This document shows, piece after piece, positions 23,009 through 34,337 of a stretch of 64,000 bases of DNA (positions are counted from its first letter, which is position 1; every line of letters starts with the position of its first letter). The stretch covers positions 697,001 to 761,000 of the forward strand of contig JAWNGF010000015.1 in assembly GCA_037039685.1 (NCBI GenBank), written 5' to 3'. The notes beneath the pieces are model-generated. The model was not told the DNA's origin. It saw only the letters and a program-made list of their open reading frames with translations, and did no database searches. The position numbers were made by a program, and so were the translations under genes. This DNA comes from Ceratobasidium sp. AG-K. Taxonomy: Eukaryota; Basidiomycota; Agaricomycetes; Cantharellales; Ceratobasidiaceae.

Positions 23009-26000
23009 ATGGCTCCTAATTCTAAGTCAGTCAACAAATCAAAGAAATTCTCTGGGCAAGCACTCCTAGATTGCGGTGCAACATCCTGCTTCATCAACCC
23101 TTCCCTAGCAAAAGAAGCAAACCTTCCCCTATTTCAACACAAAAAACCAAAAACCCTACAAGTTATAGATGGACAGGAAGTTTTGTCTGGAAAAGTCACC
23201 CACTATACTAAATTTAAACTTAATATGGGCACACATTCCAGCGAAATAGAATGTCACGTCACAAACATTGGAAGACATCCTATGGTACTTGGGATGTCAT
23301 GGCTCAAAAAACATAATCCACAAATTAATTGGAAAAATAGGACAATTGCATACACAAGCAAGTTCTGTTCAAAGAACTGCCTTGAAGTCCCGTCTATGTT
23401 TCATATCGCAGCCAAAACTATTTTACCAGAGGAATACAAGGATTTTGCAGATGTATTTGACGAGTCCAGATTGGAAGAACTCCCACCTCACAGACCAACC
23501 AACATTACACTTGACCTCCTACCAGTGGCCAAATTAAAGCATGGCGCTATTTACAAAACGTCCCCAGCTGGAGTCAAAGAAATGAAGAAAGTATTAGAAA
23601 CCCTTATCCAAAGAGGACACATTCAGATTTCCAAGTCTCCTTTGGCATCCCCAGTTCTGTTTGTCAAAAAACCCCATCCAGAAGATCTGAACAACCCAGA
23701 GTTATGCTTTTGCGTTGACTATAGATATGTAAATTTGCTGTGCAAATTCAATGCAAGCGGAATACCTCTACTGGATCAGTGGTTAATGGCCCTGGAAGGG
23801 TTTGTCATTGGTACCACTCTGGACTTGGCACAAGGATTCCATCAAACCCAAATAGCGGCAGGATACAAATGGAAAACAGCCTTCAAAACTCAGTATGGCA
23901 TGTACAAATGGAAAGTCATGCCCTTTGGTCTCAAAAATGCCCCATCAAGCTTCCAGTCCCTAATGAACTTTATATTCAGGGACATTATGGGGGTTTTTGT
24001 ACTTGTATACATTGATGATATCTTCATTTTTTCCAAACAAGTCAAAGATCATCCGGGACATGTCAAAGAGGTGCTAAAAAGACTAAGGGAACACAAGTTG
24101 ATTGCAAAACTGAGGAAATGCAAGTTCCTCCAAACCAAGCTAGACTGGGTAGGACTGGTCATTTCCAACAACGGGATTGAAACAGAGCAGGAAAAGGTCA
24201 CAGCAGCTATGAATTGGAAAGCACCCAAGAATGTTAAACAAGTTCAAGAGTTCCTAGGATTTGTCAATTTCTATTGAAGAGTCATCCAAGACTTTGCTGG
24301 CAAAGCTAGACCTCTATACAACCTACGCAAGAAGGATCAAAAGTGGCAGTGGACAAGCAAAGAACAAGATGCCATGAATGCACTAAAAGAAGCTCTTAAG
24401 GTGGCACCTGTAATGATGCAACCTGATCAAAATAAGGAGTTTTTCCTTGAAACAGATGTGTCGGGGTTTGCCACAGGAGTAGTTTAGTCTCAAAAAGATG
24501 AAGAAGGGAAATTGCACCCAGTAGCTTTCCTTTCTAAATCACTAAATCTGGCTGAACAAAACTATGACATTTTTGATAAAGAACTATTGGCAATTATTAG
24601 GGCCTTCAAGGAATGGAGGCACTTACTTCAAGGCACAGAGAAAGCTGTTCAAGTCATAACAGATCACAAGAATTTGGAATACTTCTCCTCATCCAAACAA
24701 CTGAACCAATGCCAAATCCATTGGATGAACTTCCTGGTGGGCTTCAACTTCCAGATCATGTACAGGCCAGGAAACCAGAACAAAAAAGCGGACATTCTCT
24801 CAAGGCGATACAACCTAGAACCTTTGGGGGGGGGGTAGAGAACCAAGTTCTCCTTAAACCAGACATTTTTATTTTGGCTGTTACCCCTGACCAAGAAATC
24901 AACGACCTAATTAGAGAAGCAATCCTAGAAGACCCCAGGTTGGATGAAGCTCACAATAAGCTAAGAAACGGCAAAAAGGTCAAAGATTGGGAATACAAAG
25001 AAGGACTCCTAATGTTCAAAGGAAGGATCTTTGTCCCCAGGGATGAAACAGTCAGAAACCTGATATTGGAATCGCACCATGACAATATTACAGCTGGGCA
25101 TCCTGGACAAGCAAGAACGCTGGAATTAGCCTCAAGAACTTATTACTGGCCATCCATGAAGAAGTTTGTCAACTCTTATGTGTCACACTGCAAAACATGC
25201 ATTTGAGTTAAACCATTGAACCAACTCCCCACGGGACTACTGCATCCCTTACAAATTCCTGAGAAACCTTGGGAGGAGATCTCCCACAACATGATTATAG
25301 GGCTCCCAGAATCAGAAGGATATGACGCAATCTTGACAGTTGTAGATTGGTTTTCCAAGATGGCACACTATCTCCCTTGTAAATTAACAGCCACAGCAGT
25401 AGACATAGCCAATATCTTTGTTGCAAACATTTGGAAACTTCATGGCATCCCAAAAGCAACAGTCTCAGACAGAGGATCCACTTTCAACTCAAAGTTCATT
25501 AAGCATCTGTACAAACGGCTGGACATAAAACCCACCTTCAGCACAGCCTACCATCCAAGGACAGATGGACAGTCAGAACAGGCAAACCAAGTCGTTGAAA
25601 TCTTTATCAGGGCCTTTGTCAACCATAGGCAAAACAACTGGGTAGCCCTGCTCCCTATGGCAGAATTTGCTTACAACAATGGAATCCAAGCATCCACTGG
25701 CAAAACCCCCTTCCAGATCTGCCAAGGTTTCAACCCTGGAATGAACATTGGGGAAGAATCAGACTGTACTGTTCCTGAAGCTGATGTCCATGCAGAATTC
25801 CTGTTGAAAGGATACAATGAAGTCAAAGCTGCTCTGATTCTAGCAAACCAGTCCTATAAACACTACTTGGATAAAGGAGCCAAAGAACCAGAAGAGATAA
25901 ACCCTGGAGACAAGGTCTGGCTTAGTCATCAAAACATATCCACAGACAGACCTTTGGTAAAACTCTCCCACAAAGTTTCAGGACCTTACAAAGTACTGGA

Positions 26001-26334
26001 AAAAGTAGGGACTCATGCCTTTAGACTTGAATTACCAAAATCAATGAAGATTCATCCTGTCTTCCATGTCATGCTACTCAAAAAATTCCACCCTGATCCC
26101 CACAGTTGCAAACCCGCTCAACCACCCCCTATTGTCACACAAGAAGGGGAAGAAGAATGGGAAGTCAAAGAGATCCTTAATTCCAAGAAAATTTGCCATC
26201 AACTCCACTATTACGTCAAGTGGAAAGGATACTCTCATGCAGACAATTATTGGCAATCAAAGGAAGACCTCAAGAATGCTCCTGAACTAGTTGACAAATT
26301 CCACAGACTCCACCCTACCATGCCAGGCCCTTAG
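23009..26334 (+). pseudogene. pol: Element 2 pol, broken: protease, RT, RNase H, integrase, chromodomain
   Basis: Protease motif LLDCGATSCF has Cys where Ser is usual. RT keeps YIDD (LVYIDDIFIFS). Stops: TGA at about 24,275 (Arg expected in NFYRR), TAG at about 24,485 (Gln expected before SQKDE) and TGA at 25,204-25,206. A frameshift falls at the nine-G run at 24,828-24,836. RNase H retains DKELL and TDHKNL. The integrase has HHDNITAGHPGQ and CKTC, and in the last frame VVDWFSK, SDRGSTFNSK and the region before NQVVE. The chromodomain (EEWEVKEIL...YYVKWKGYSHADNYW) keeps an aromatic residue at the third cage position, unlike families A and B. Stop TAG at 26,332-26,334. Confidence 0.88.
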
Positions 26335-26344
26335 GAGGGGGTAA

Positions 26345-26756
26345 TGTCATGAGCTGACTAAGCTCAGACATTTTATTCTGATTTTATATCTTTTTTCCGA
26401 ACACTTTCCTTTTTTGGTACAAATGTTGTCTGGTGCTTAACTTGTATCATGTGATGTATTTGTCTTTTCATTTGATATTGGTGCTGCTTCCAGAACTTCC
26501 AGAATGTTAAGTCATATCTCTTATCTTGCTTGTCATTGGTTGGACTTGGCTTTCTCACACTGATAGGTGATGACATGGCACTGATCCCTCATATATATAA
26601 ACCCAGAGGTCAAGCTGGTTAACGACAAGGCTTGACCTCCTCTCCACTAGGACTTGTTTGATCAATCCTCTCTACTATCACTACTCCTTGGGTTCTAAGA
26701 CTTGTCTAAGTCGAACCCCTTAACCTTTTATACACCTAATTGACCCAAGTCGGGAC
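26345..26756 (+). repeat. Element 2 3' LTR
   Basis: About 412 bp, starting TGTCATGAGCTGAC after a purine tract (aggagggggtaa) and ending about GTCGGGACA. TATA box at 26,592-26,599. The right end is set by the terminal ACA and is uncertain, since no second copy is available. Confidence 0.7.
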
Positions 26757-26780
26757 ACTGGTTCAGGTTTTGGGATGTTT

Positions 26781-27328
26781 ATATCCCAGCCAGACTCTGT
26801 GTCCAGCTCCACCTGCATCCAAGCCACACCATCTTCTCATTGTTTGGCCTTCTTTTGGAGGTGAGGGTTGTTGACCCACCTCCACCATCCATCAGCTTGC
26901 CACACGTACCAAGTGTTGACGTTCCAGGCGTTGGTGCTCTTGAGGACCACATCGTGGACCATGTGGGCAATGCAGCCCCAGCAGGTGTAGAGTTTATGCC
27001 ACATGATTGCAGCTCAGTCAAGGGGCTTGGTTTCTGGGTTGCCCACCCAAAGCAGCACTCCATAGTTGGGGTGCCGCATCAACTTGTTGTCTTTGACCCA
27101 CTTAAGGGGTCCCTGGGCCTTGATGGGGATGTACCCCAGTCCACTGCTGGGTTCAAGGACCTTGGTGAGTTCCTTGGCCTCCTGGAATGTCCAGGGGGTG
27201 GTGTCCCTGTTCCATACAGCATACTCACCAGGACCAGCATGTCAGAGGGCATGGCCAAAGGCCATGGTGCAGGCATTGGCCCTGCAGGCAGTGTGGATGG
27301 CAGCCTTGGAGATGCAGATGGCAGGCAT
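26781..27328 (-). pseudogene. E3 ORF3 remnant
   Basis: Starts ATG at 27,328 (MPAICISKAAIH), the same MPA start as other ORF3 copies, and overlaps the tail frame of pol. Frames are broken by several stops. The best block, about 27,000-26,830, reads YTCWGCIAHMVHDVVLKS and then a Trp-rich stretch (NTWYVWQADGWWRW). It keeps CxxC followed by a DVVLKS element, as in family B. The C-terminus is missing at the junction with element 2. Confidence 0.6.
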
Positions 27329-27384
27329 GGTTGAGTTAGAGAAGTTTGTTGGGGGTGGTTGAGCAAGCTGGTGTGAATGAGCTG

Positions 27385-30300
27385 AGTAGCTGGGATGATG
27401 ATTTCTGCCACTCTCCCCCTGGTCCTTTTATCTTTGGCCACTTTTTTATTTGGAGGTAGTGGTGACAATGGAAAGTCCTTCTGGAATTTCTTCAGAAGGT
27501 CTGTCATTTCAGCAACCTTTTCAGCCTGTTCTTCCATGTCTTCTTGGGTGCTATATCCCTTCCATCTGATGTGGTATTTTAGCCCATCAGGATCCCAATA
27601 CCATCCTACAATCTTCTTGACTTTGTATTCCTCCTTGCCTTCTTCCAGTATTATTGGTGGAGGCTGGGGTTGATTTATTTTGAAGTCTGTGTCTTCCCTG
27701 TATGGTGAAAGCATGCTTGTGTAGAAAATGTTGTGCTTTTGCAGTCAATTGGGGATCCCTACTTCATAGGTGTGTGTTCCCATGACCTTTGTTATTTTGT
27801 ATGGTCCTGTTTCTTTTGTCATCAAATTTCTTGATGGGTCAGTTTGTTTTGAAGTTCTTTGTAAGGAGCCACACATGGTCCCCTTCCTTGTATTCTTGTT
27901 TAGGTGTTTCTTTGGAGGTTCTGTGAAATTCCATCATTGCCTTAGTTTCCTCCCATATGGTGTTGAGACCTTCTGTCCACCAGTTTACTTCTGGTGCTCC
28001 AGTGACATATTCTTACATTTGGTGTTATTTCCAAAGACAACTTCAAAAGGGGTTTTGCCAGTTGTTCTGTTGACATGGTTGTTGTGGCAAAACTCCACTA
28101 TTGGTAGCCATTTTGCCCAGTTGTCTTGGTTATAGTTGCAGAAGATTCTTATGAAGCCTTTTAGCCACTTCTTGGTATTTTCTGCAAGGCCATCTGATTC
28201 TGGGTGGTAGGTGGTGCTGAAAGTGGTGGGTATTCCTAGTTGGTTGTACACAGCTTCTAGGAAATGGGATTCAAAAGCTGTTCCCCTGTCTGATACAGTG
28301 GTTCCAGGGAATCCATGGATTCGCCATATGTGTCAGACAAAGATCTCTGCTAGTTACTCCAAGTTTGTTGCTTTGTTACAAGCAATGAAATGTGCCATTC
28401 TTGAGAAGAAATCTATTACTACCAGGATGCTATCTTTCCCTTCTGACTTTGATCATTTGACAATGAAGTCATATGCAATGTCTTCCCAGGGTTTCTCAGG
28501 GATTGGTAGAGGTTTCAAAGGGACTGATTGTTTGTGTCCCTTCCCTCTTTGGCATGTTTTGCATGAGTTCACATATTGGTTGACTTGTGCTTTCATACCT
28601 GGCCAGCAGTATTTTCTTGTTACCAATTCAAGTGTTCCGGCTTGTCCTTTGTGTCTGGCTATTGGGCTATCATGGTACAGCCTTAGGATGTTTAGTTGTA
28701 TGTCCTTAGCTTCTGGGACAACAATTTTCCCTTGATACCAGAGAGGATTGTTGTTGTACTCATAGTCCCTGAATTGTTTTTTCATTGTTGGGGGTAGGTC
28801 TTCCTTTCCTTTGACTGTGTTTATCAGGGTACTAAGGTTTTCATCTTCTTCTTGTCCTGCCTTGATTTCTGATATGATATTCACTCCCAGGGCTGCTGAG
28901 AATCCCTTCAAGGTTTTGGCAGATATCATTACCTGTTCTGCATTAGGTATATCATTGTATTTGCTTCTTCTTGACAGTATGTCTGGTTTTGTGGACATCC
29001 TTCCTGGCCAGTAGTGTATTTGGTAGTTCTATGATGACAGTGGTTGGTACTACCTGCTGCATCTTCTGTTGAAGACCCTTGTGTTTCCCCAATAGATGAG
29101 GTTTTGATGATCTGTGTAGACAATTACTGGAAGCTTTGTGCCTTCAAGGTGTATACACCAGTGTGTCAGGGCTTCAATGATTGCTAGAAGCTCCTTATTG
29201 TGTGTGTAATAGTTGAGTTCAGCTGGCTTGAATCCCTTAGATATGAAGCTGATTGGGTGCAGAGAGCCATCAGATTGTCTTTGGGAGAGTATTGCTCCCA
29301 TAGCTACTCCTGAAGCATCTGTTTCCAGATTGTACTGTTTTGATTTGTTGAGGTGTTCAAGCACTGGTTCTTCTGAAATGAGTTGTTTTAGTTCATCAAA
29401 TGCTTTTTGATGTTCCTCATTCCATTCCCACTTCCTGTCCCTGTGTGTCAATTGTGTTAGGGGCTTGACTGCTGACCAGAAGGAAACTACAAATCTTCTG
29501 TAGAAGTTTGCAAATCCTATGAAGGACTGCAGTTGTTTCACCGTGTTTGGAGTAGGCCATTCCTGGATTGTTTTGACTGTGTCCTTGTGCATGGAAATTC
29601 CATGTTTGTCTAGAACTAATCCCACCCAATCAGCCTTCTTCTTGTAGAAGTGGCACTTCTTGATGTTTCTGTATAGGTGGTTTTGTCATAGTCTTTCTAG
29701 GACTTCCCTTACATCCTTTGTGTGTTGTGATCTTCCTCTGGATATGACAATGATATCATTGATGTAGACAATGACTGATATTCCTTTCATATCCCTGAAG
29801 ATATGGTCCATATACCTTTGGAAGGTAGATGGAGTGTACTTGAGACCAAAGGGCATTACTTGGTATTCAAAAAAGCCTTCTGATGTTCTGAAAGCAGTAT
29901 TCCATTCATCCCCTTCCTTGATTCTGATGTTCCAGAAGTTGTTCTTCAAATCCAGGGTGGAAATACAGAGTTCTTCCTTCATTTCTTTACCTGTGGTCTT
30001 GAAGATGTTGAGTAGTTCTTCTAGGGGTGGTACAGGGTATCAGTCAGCCTTTGTTATAGCGTTGGCATGTAGCCTACTACACTTCTTAGATCCAGCATGG
30101 TTTGTCCTGGTTTGAGTGCCTTTCCCACAAAGCAGGTTCCAGCAGCAATAGGAGATTTGCTTGGATGGATTCTTCTGGATGCCATTTCTTCTTCAATAGT
30201 TTGTTTCAAGGCTTCTCTTTCCCTTGGGGGCAGTGGGTACACCTTTCCAGGTTTTAGTAGTTCTGCCCCTTCTATGAGATTTATGGAGCAGTCCCATTCT

Positions 30301-30790
30301 CAGTGTTCTGGTAGCTTTGCATATTGTTCTTTGTTGAAGATGTCAGCATAGTCTTTGAGTTCATCTGGTAGTCCATCCAGTTTAGCTGCTTTTTCTTGTA
30401 TAGTTTTGTCCCCCCAGTTGATTTGGAAAGGAGACCATGTGATATCTGGATTGACTTCTTTGAGCCAAGTCATTCCCAGGATCATTGCTTGAGTTCCTGT
30501 TGGCATGCAATAATGTTTCTGTGTGAAAGTCCTTCCTCCCAGTTCAAAGGTGACTTTTGTACAGAAGTGGATAGTTTCTTTTTCTGTTTTTCCATTGATC
30601 ATTTCCACACTCCTGGGTGTTTGAAGTTTGATGAGCAGGAGATTGTTTCTCCTGGTGTACTTGATATCCATGAAATTGAGTTGATGAGTGTTGGTGTTTT
30701 ATCTGTGCTTCCCACTATTTTGTGTATACCATAGGTGATTCATTTGATGCTTTGCAGTAATATACATTTGATAGTGGTACTTCTGGGTAT
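27385..30790 (-). pseudogene. pol: E3 pol, heavily broken
   Basis: Pieces in order: protease region about 30,740-30,300, where the catalytic segment reads LINS with Asn for Asp and then shifts frame; RT pieces 30,242-30,054 and 29,982-29,686, the active site being YIND (VIVYINDIIVIS) in place of YIDD; RNase H 29,625-29,050 (ETDASG, NKELL, TDHQNL); integrase 28,998-28,453 with YHDSPIARHKGQ and CKTC; integrase core fragments 28,251-27,985 (TYHPESDGLAENTKKWL); and a chromodomain about 27,660-27,540 (KKIVGWYWD...YHIRWKGY). At least six frame breaks. Not functional. Confidence 0.85.
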
Positions 30791-30817
30791 CACTAGACAT
30801 GGTGCTAGGACACCTAT

Positions 30818-31551
30818 CTAGTCTTCTGACTCAGACACCGTTGAGGTGACTTCCTCAATTGTTGCAGTTACTTCTGCTGCTTTTCCTTTGATTGGTTGTT
30901 TCCCTTTGTCAGTGTAGGTCCACCCTGATTGGCAATCTTTAAACATGTGCCTGGGTTTCCCACATTTGATGCACAGGTTTTCTTTCTTCCTGTGTTCCTT
31001 TTCTTCATTTGGGACTTGGATTAAGTCCTCTGGTTTTGATGTCCCTTGCTGATTGCACTGGTCCCTTCCTTTCCCTTTGTCTTGAGACATAGGAGGGTTT
31101 AGCCTTTCGCCTTGAAGGGAAAGTTGCATCCATTCATGCAGGGACCTTGGATGTTGCCTATTGTAGTCTTGCATTTCTTCCCTTATGAGTTCCCGCTTGA
31201 TGGTTTGTTGGAGACCATGCCTGAAGTGGGCAATGAGAGTGTCTTCACTCAACTCTACATCCTGTTGGAGTACTCGGAAGTCTGTGATGTACTCCAATAC
31301 ACTCTTGTTTTGGTACAGCTTCTGTAGCTTTGTCTCAGCTTCTAGTTGCTTAGCTAGGTCCTTTGATTGTTTGATGAAGGCAGTTTGGAGTTCCTCGCAG
31401 TTGGTTTGCCATAGATGGCCATGCCTGTCATTATAGGCATTCAGGGCTGATTGTGCCCAGTTTGTTCAGTTGTCTCTCCTTCATATTGATTAGGAAGGCA
31501 GCAATCTTCTTGAGGTCCGTGTCATAGTAAGTTTCATTGATGTGGAAGTAT
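30818..31551 (-). pseudogene. gag: E3 gag, 5'-truncated
   Basis: C-terminal half of gag. The long frame 31,297-30,818 begins MEYITDFRVLQQDVELSED and has a zinc knuckle CIKCGKPRHMFKDC with all four ligands. The region 31,540-31,300 shows further gag core in broken frames. Stop TAG at 30,818-30,820. The N-terminal half is absent because E4 begins at 31,552. Confidence 0.75.
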
Positions 31552-31999
31552 TGTCATGAGCTAGTCTTGTTTCTCTTTTTGTTGCTTTGTTTGTCTCGTG
31601 TTTGGTCTCGTTCTTCTCGCCTTGGCGCATATAGTCGCCTCTATGTAAGCCATGACTGCGGGACATGCCTGCCTGGCCTGTTCCCTTGTCTCCTTGGAGT
31701 CCATGGACTTACCTTGTTTCCTTTGTCTTGTCCTTGCTTCTCTGGGACTCTTGCTTTTTCTTGTTTGCGTTCCCTTTGTTGCCTGCTCTCTATTGTACAT
31801 ATCCACAGTAGATAGTATATATACCAGCGACACAAGTCTTGCTCCCACAAGACTTGTTCTCTTGTTGATTCTCCCCTATACTTCACCATGTGACCCACTT
31901 AGGCCTTAGCACCACACATTTGACCTTTGTTGTCGTCCCAACCACCATCCTCACCACCCGTGGAGCCTCGGCCTCCAAGATTTGGCCAGGGTTGTGACA
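31552..31999 (+). repeat. E4 5' LTR
   Basis: 448 bp, TGTCATGAGC...GGTTGTGACA. TATA box at 31,816-31,823; the block AAGACTTGTTCT (31,849-31,860) starts 33 bp after the TATA start, the same spacing as in families A and B. Confidence 0.82.
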
Positions 32000-32001
32000 C
32001 T

Positions 32002-32013
32002 AGAACAAGTCTT
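32002..32013 (+). promoter_or_regulatory. E4 self-priming primer-binding site
   Basis: AGAACAAGTCTT, 2 nt after the LTR, is the exact reverse complement of 31,849-31,860. Both sides differ in sequence from family A, yet pair perfectly. Confidence 0.8.
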
Positions 32014-32454
32014 CTCACCTTTGTCACGGATACAGCCCTTGTTGCTGTTGGAACCAGGTCTTTCATCACTGAGTCACCTCTGAGCATTGCACACCCTTCA
32101 CCATTTGCAGCTAAAATCCCCATCTCTCCCCTGCATCATTCACACGTTGAGGCATACTGCAGCTTGCACCCATTAGCCTGTTGACAACGTCCCCTATCCT
32201 CTGATATCATTGAGCCGTTGCCACCTCATCAGGAAGCGCTGCTCACATATTCTATTGGAACAAGGACTGCTGATACCTTTGCCTTGGACCTACCGTCAAC
32301 TAGGTTCCCCCTACACTTTCCATCTCTACCCAGGGGATATACTTTCTACCCCCACCACTAGCCAGATTTGGTCAAAGTGCACCAGGAAGCGCACTTATTA
32401 TAGCTGATGTTCAACAGGAGTTGATCTAATTTGGCAGAATCCTGCAGGCAAGCC
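32014..32454 (+). other. E4 untranslated leader
   Basis: About 440 bp between primer site and gag ATG, much longer than the 8-nt gap in family A. Gln-poor, Pro/Ser-coding-like stretches occur but no frame is continuous. It may contain packaging signals; nothing specific is recognised. Confidence 0.4.
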
Positions 32455-33692
32455 ATGGCATCAAGGTTGATCCCATCCACATCTCTAAAAGGCAAAAAGC
32501 CTCTGGCACCACCAGCCCCTGAAACTCCCTATCATCAAACCTGTTTCTCAGAACCTCCCCCATCAAAAAAGGAAGGTGATGAGGAAGGATCTGCAGGAGA
32601 TACCACTATTCAATCTCAACCCACTCCCTACAAAACCTTTGATGCCAAATCAAGACCCCCTTCCCCTGCGGTTGAATGCTATAAAGGCGACACCTGGTGG
32701 GAAACCAATGAAAGCAATTTTCTAAAACAAATTCTTCATATATGTCAAGGAACTGTCACTGCATCAAAGCCTCATGGCAGAACGGCTGGAACATGCCGAA
32801 CAATGGATCCTGCATAACAGGGATGACGGAAACATCTGTATTGAATGGCTGGCGGAAATTTTGGATCAGAACAACAAACTATACAATGAGTTAACCAATC
32901 AACACGGAGTCACAAGGGATGCTATTTGGGCCCAGGGAATTGTAGCAAGTGGAAGAACCATGGGACCTAGTGGAACAACTTCAGGGCAGCCCAATACCTT
33001 AACAACCAGTCAATTAGGGTTGTCACTAGGAGGAGGAACCACAACACAAGGACTTAGGGGATCAATGATGCAATTTGCACCACCCTCCTCTAGAATCACA
33101 GCACCAACTAGCTCAATCTTTGGGCCTGGAAGAGCAGAGAAATCAGCGGCATCCAAACCAACAGACCTCCATGGTGAACAAGGAGCCAAAGCCAGGGACT
33201 TCACTTATTCCTGTGCTAATTACATTGCTGATTCTCATTACGCCACTGCTTCTGATGAAAAGAAGATTCTTCTTAGCATTTCCTATCTGTGTGGATCTGC
33301 TGTCAAGTGGATTCCACCCTTCCAGGATCTACACAATGCAGGCGTTCCCCAAACAATTTTTAGAGACCTAGATGTCTTCCAGCACAAGTGGGAATTAGCT
33401 TTTGGCAAAATCAAACAAGTGGAAGTCTATTGGCAAAAGTATAAGGTGCTTGCCCAAGTCAAAACAGTGGTGGAATACATCACTCAATTGAGAATCTTAT
33501 CAGCCCCATTGGACTACAATGAACAGACCCTGAAAGACAATTTCTATGCTGGTCTCAAAGACAACATCAAGGATATGCTTACGTCCCAGGCATACAATCA
33601 CCATAATGCCACCCTGCAGGAGCTATTCACAAGAACCCGGGAAATTGATGCGGCCCTCATTGCAAGGAACATGGAGAAAAAAGGTACAAGCA
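32455..33692 (+). pseudogene. gag: E4 gag, frameshifted and interrupted
   Basis: Starts at ATG 32,455 (MASRLIPSTSLKGKK). The first frame ends at 32,817; the continuation is in another frame from about 32,774 (MAERLEHAEQWILHN), so a frameshift lies near 32,770. The core (FTYSCANYIADSHYATASDE, then FQHKWELAFGKIKQVEVYW) matches the gag layout of element 2. Sequence is lost after ARNMEKKGTS at about 33,690, where a family-B LTR begins. No zinc knuckle remains in the window. Confidence 0.78.
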
Positions 33693-33846
33693 TGTCGCAA
33701 CCTGCAAATGCCTGTGGTTGACAACCACTAATGGCCTTTGAGATGTGGAACAAAATGCAATAAGTCTTCTAAGACTCTATCACTAAGGTGGACAAATGCT
33801 AGTCTTGTCAGTACAAGTCACTAGCTCCTAAGTCCAAGTGGCTGCA
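33693..33846 (-). repeat. Bm 3' LTR, distal fragment
   Basis: TGTCGCAACC... matches in reverse complement the last 150 bp or so of the Bp LTR (about 55,406-55,554). Ends in the target duplication CTGCA. Confidence 0.85.
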
Positions 33847-34315
33847 TGTCATGAGCCAGCTCACTCCATTGGACTCGTCTTGTGCCTCTCCCGCCTGTCC
33901 TTGTTGTCTGCCGCCCTGTTTGTACGTTGTTTGTCTTTTCCTGTGCCGCGTTGCCACCTTCTTGTGGTTATTCTGTTACATTGTGTAACGCGGCTGTGCT
34001 TTGTACAAGTCATGTCTGTTCACACAGCATGACTCACATGGACACTCCTGACTGGCTGTTTTGTGTGACTCATGTGGCTGCACCTTGTATGACTTGGCCA
34101 CTTTTTGAATATATATAGAGGACCAACAAGCTTGGTAACCCCAGCTTGTTTTGTCTCGTCAAAACATCCCTCTTGAGTGACACTTAGAACCACCCCTACC
34201 CTTTAGAGCCTACAGACACTTAAGTGTGTTGTGGTTCAAGAGGTCACTTAGGTCTTAGTGCGGTCCACTCTCCCTCGCGGCTTGTCTCATAGCCACCAAG
34301 AAGAAGCTTACGACA
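33847..34315 (+). repeat. A2 5' LTR
   Basis: 469 bp, TGTCATGAGCC...CTTACGACA. TATA at 34,110-34,117; AGCTTGTTTTGT at 34,143-34,154, 33 bp later. Confidence 0.93.
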
Positions 34316-34317
34316 TT

Positions 34318-34329
34318 ACAAAACAAGCT
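34318..34329 (+). promoter_or_regulatory. A2 self-priming primer-binding site
   Basis: ACAAAACAAGCT, exact complement of 34,143-34,154, 2 nt after the LTR. Confidence 0.8.
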
Positions 34330-34337
34330 TAACAAAC

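Larger units (their letters stand above)
21538..26756 (+). mobile_element. Element 2: Ty3/Gypsy chromovirus lacking its 5' LTR
   Basis: Gag, pol and a 3' LTR are present in order, but no copy of that LTR occurs to the left, so the element is 5'-truncated. Its proteins differ clearly from families A and B. No ORF3 follows the chromodomain: pol stops about 10 nt before the LTR. All long frames are interrupted. The left junction is placed at the first plausible gag ATG, and 21,326-21,537 is unassigned. Confidence 0.85.
26757..31551 (-). mobile_element. E3: decayed Ty3/Gypsy chromovirus, minus strand
   Basis: Reading right to left: 5'-truncated gag, pol, chromodomain, ORF3 remnant. Its proteins are closest to family B by eye. 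No LTR of its own is visible; the left end meets the element 2 LTR and the right end meets the E4 LTR. Many stops and frameshifts. Confidence 0.82.
31552..33692 (+). mobile_element. E4: 5' part of a Ty3/Gypsy element, family C
   Basis: 5' LTR, primer site and most of gag; the rest is displaced by the Bm insertion at 33,693 and lies outside the window. It lies within or at the edge of the gag of E3. Its LTR differs from those of A and B and shares only its first bases (TGTCATGAGCT) with the element 2 LTR. Confidence 0.82.

Noticed and set aside
26840..27362. Plus-strand frames opposite the E3 ORF3
   Set aside because: They mirror the Trp-rich ORF3 on the other strand; only the minus strand matches ORF3 in other elements.
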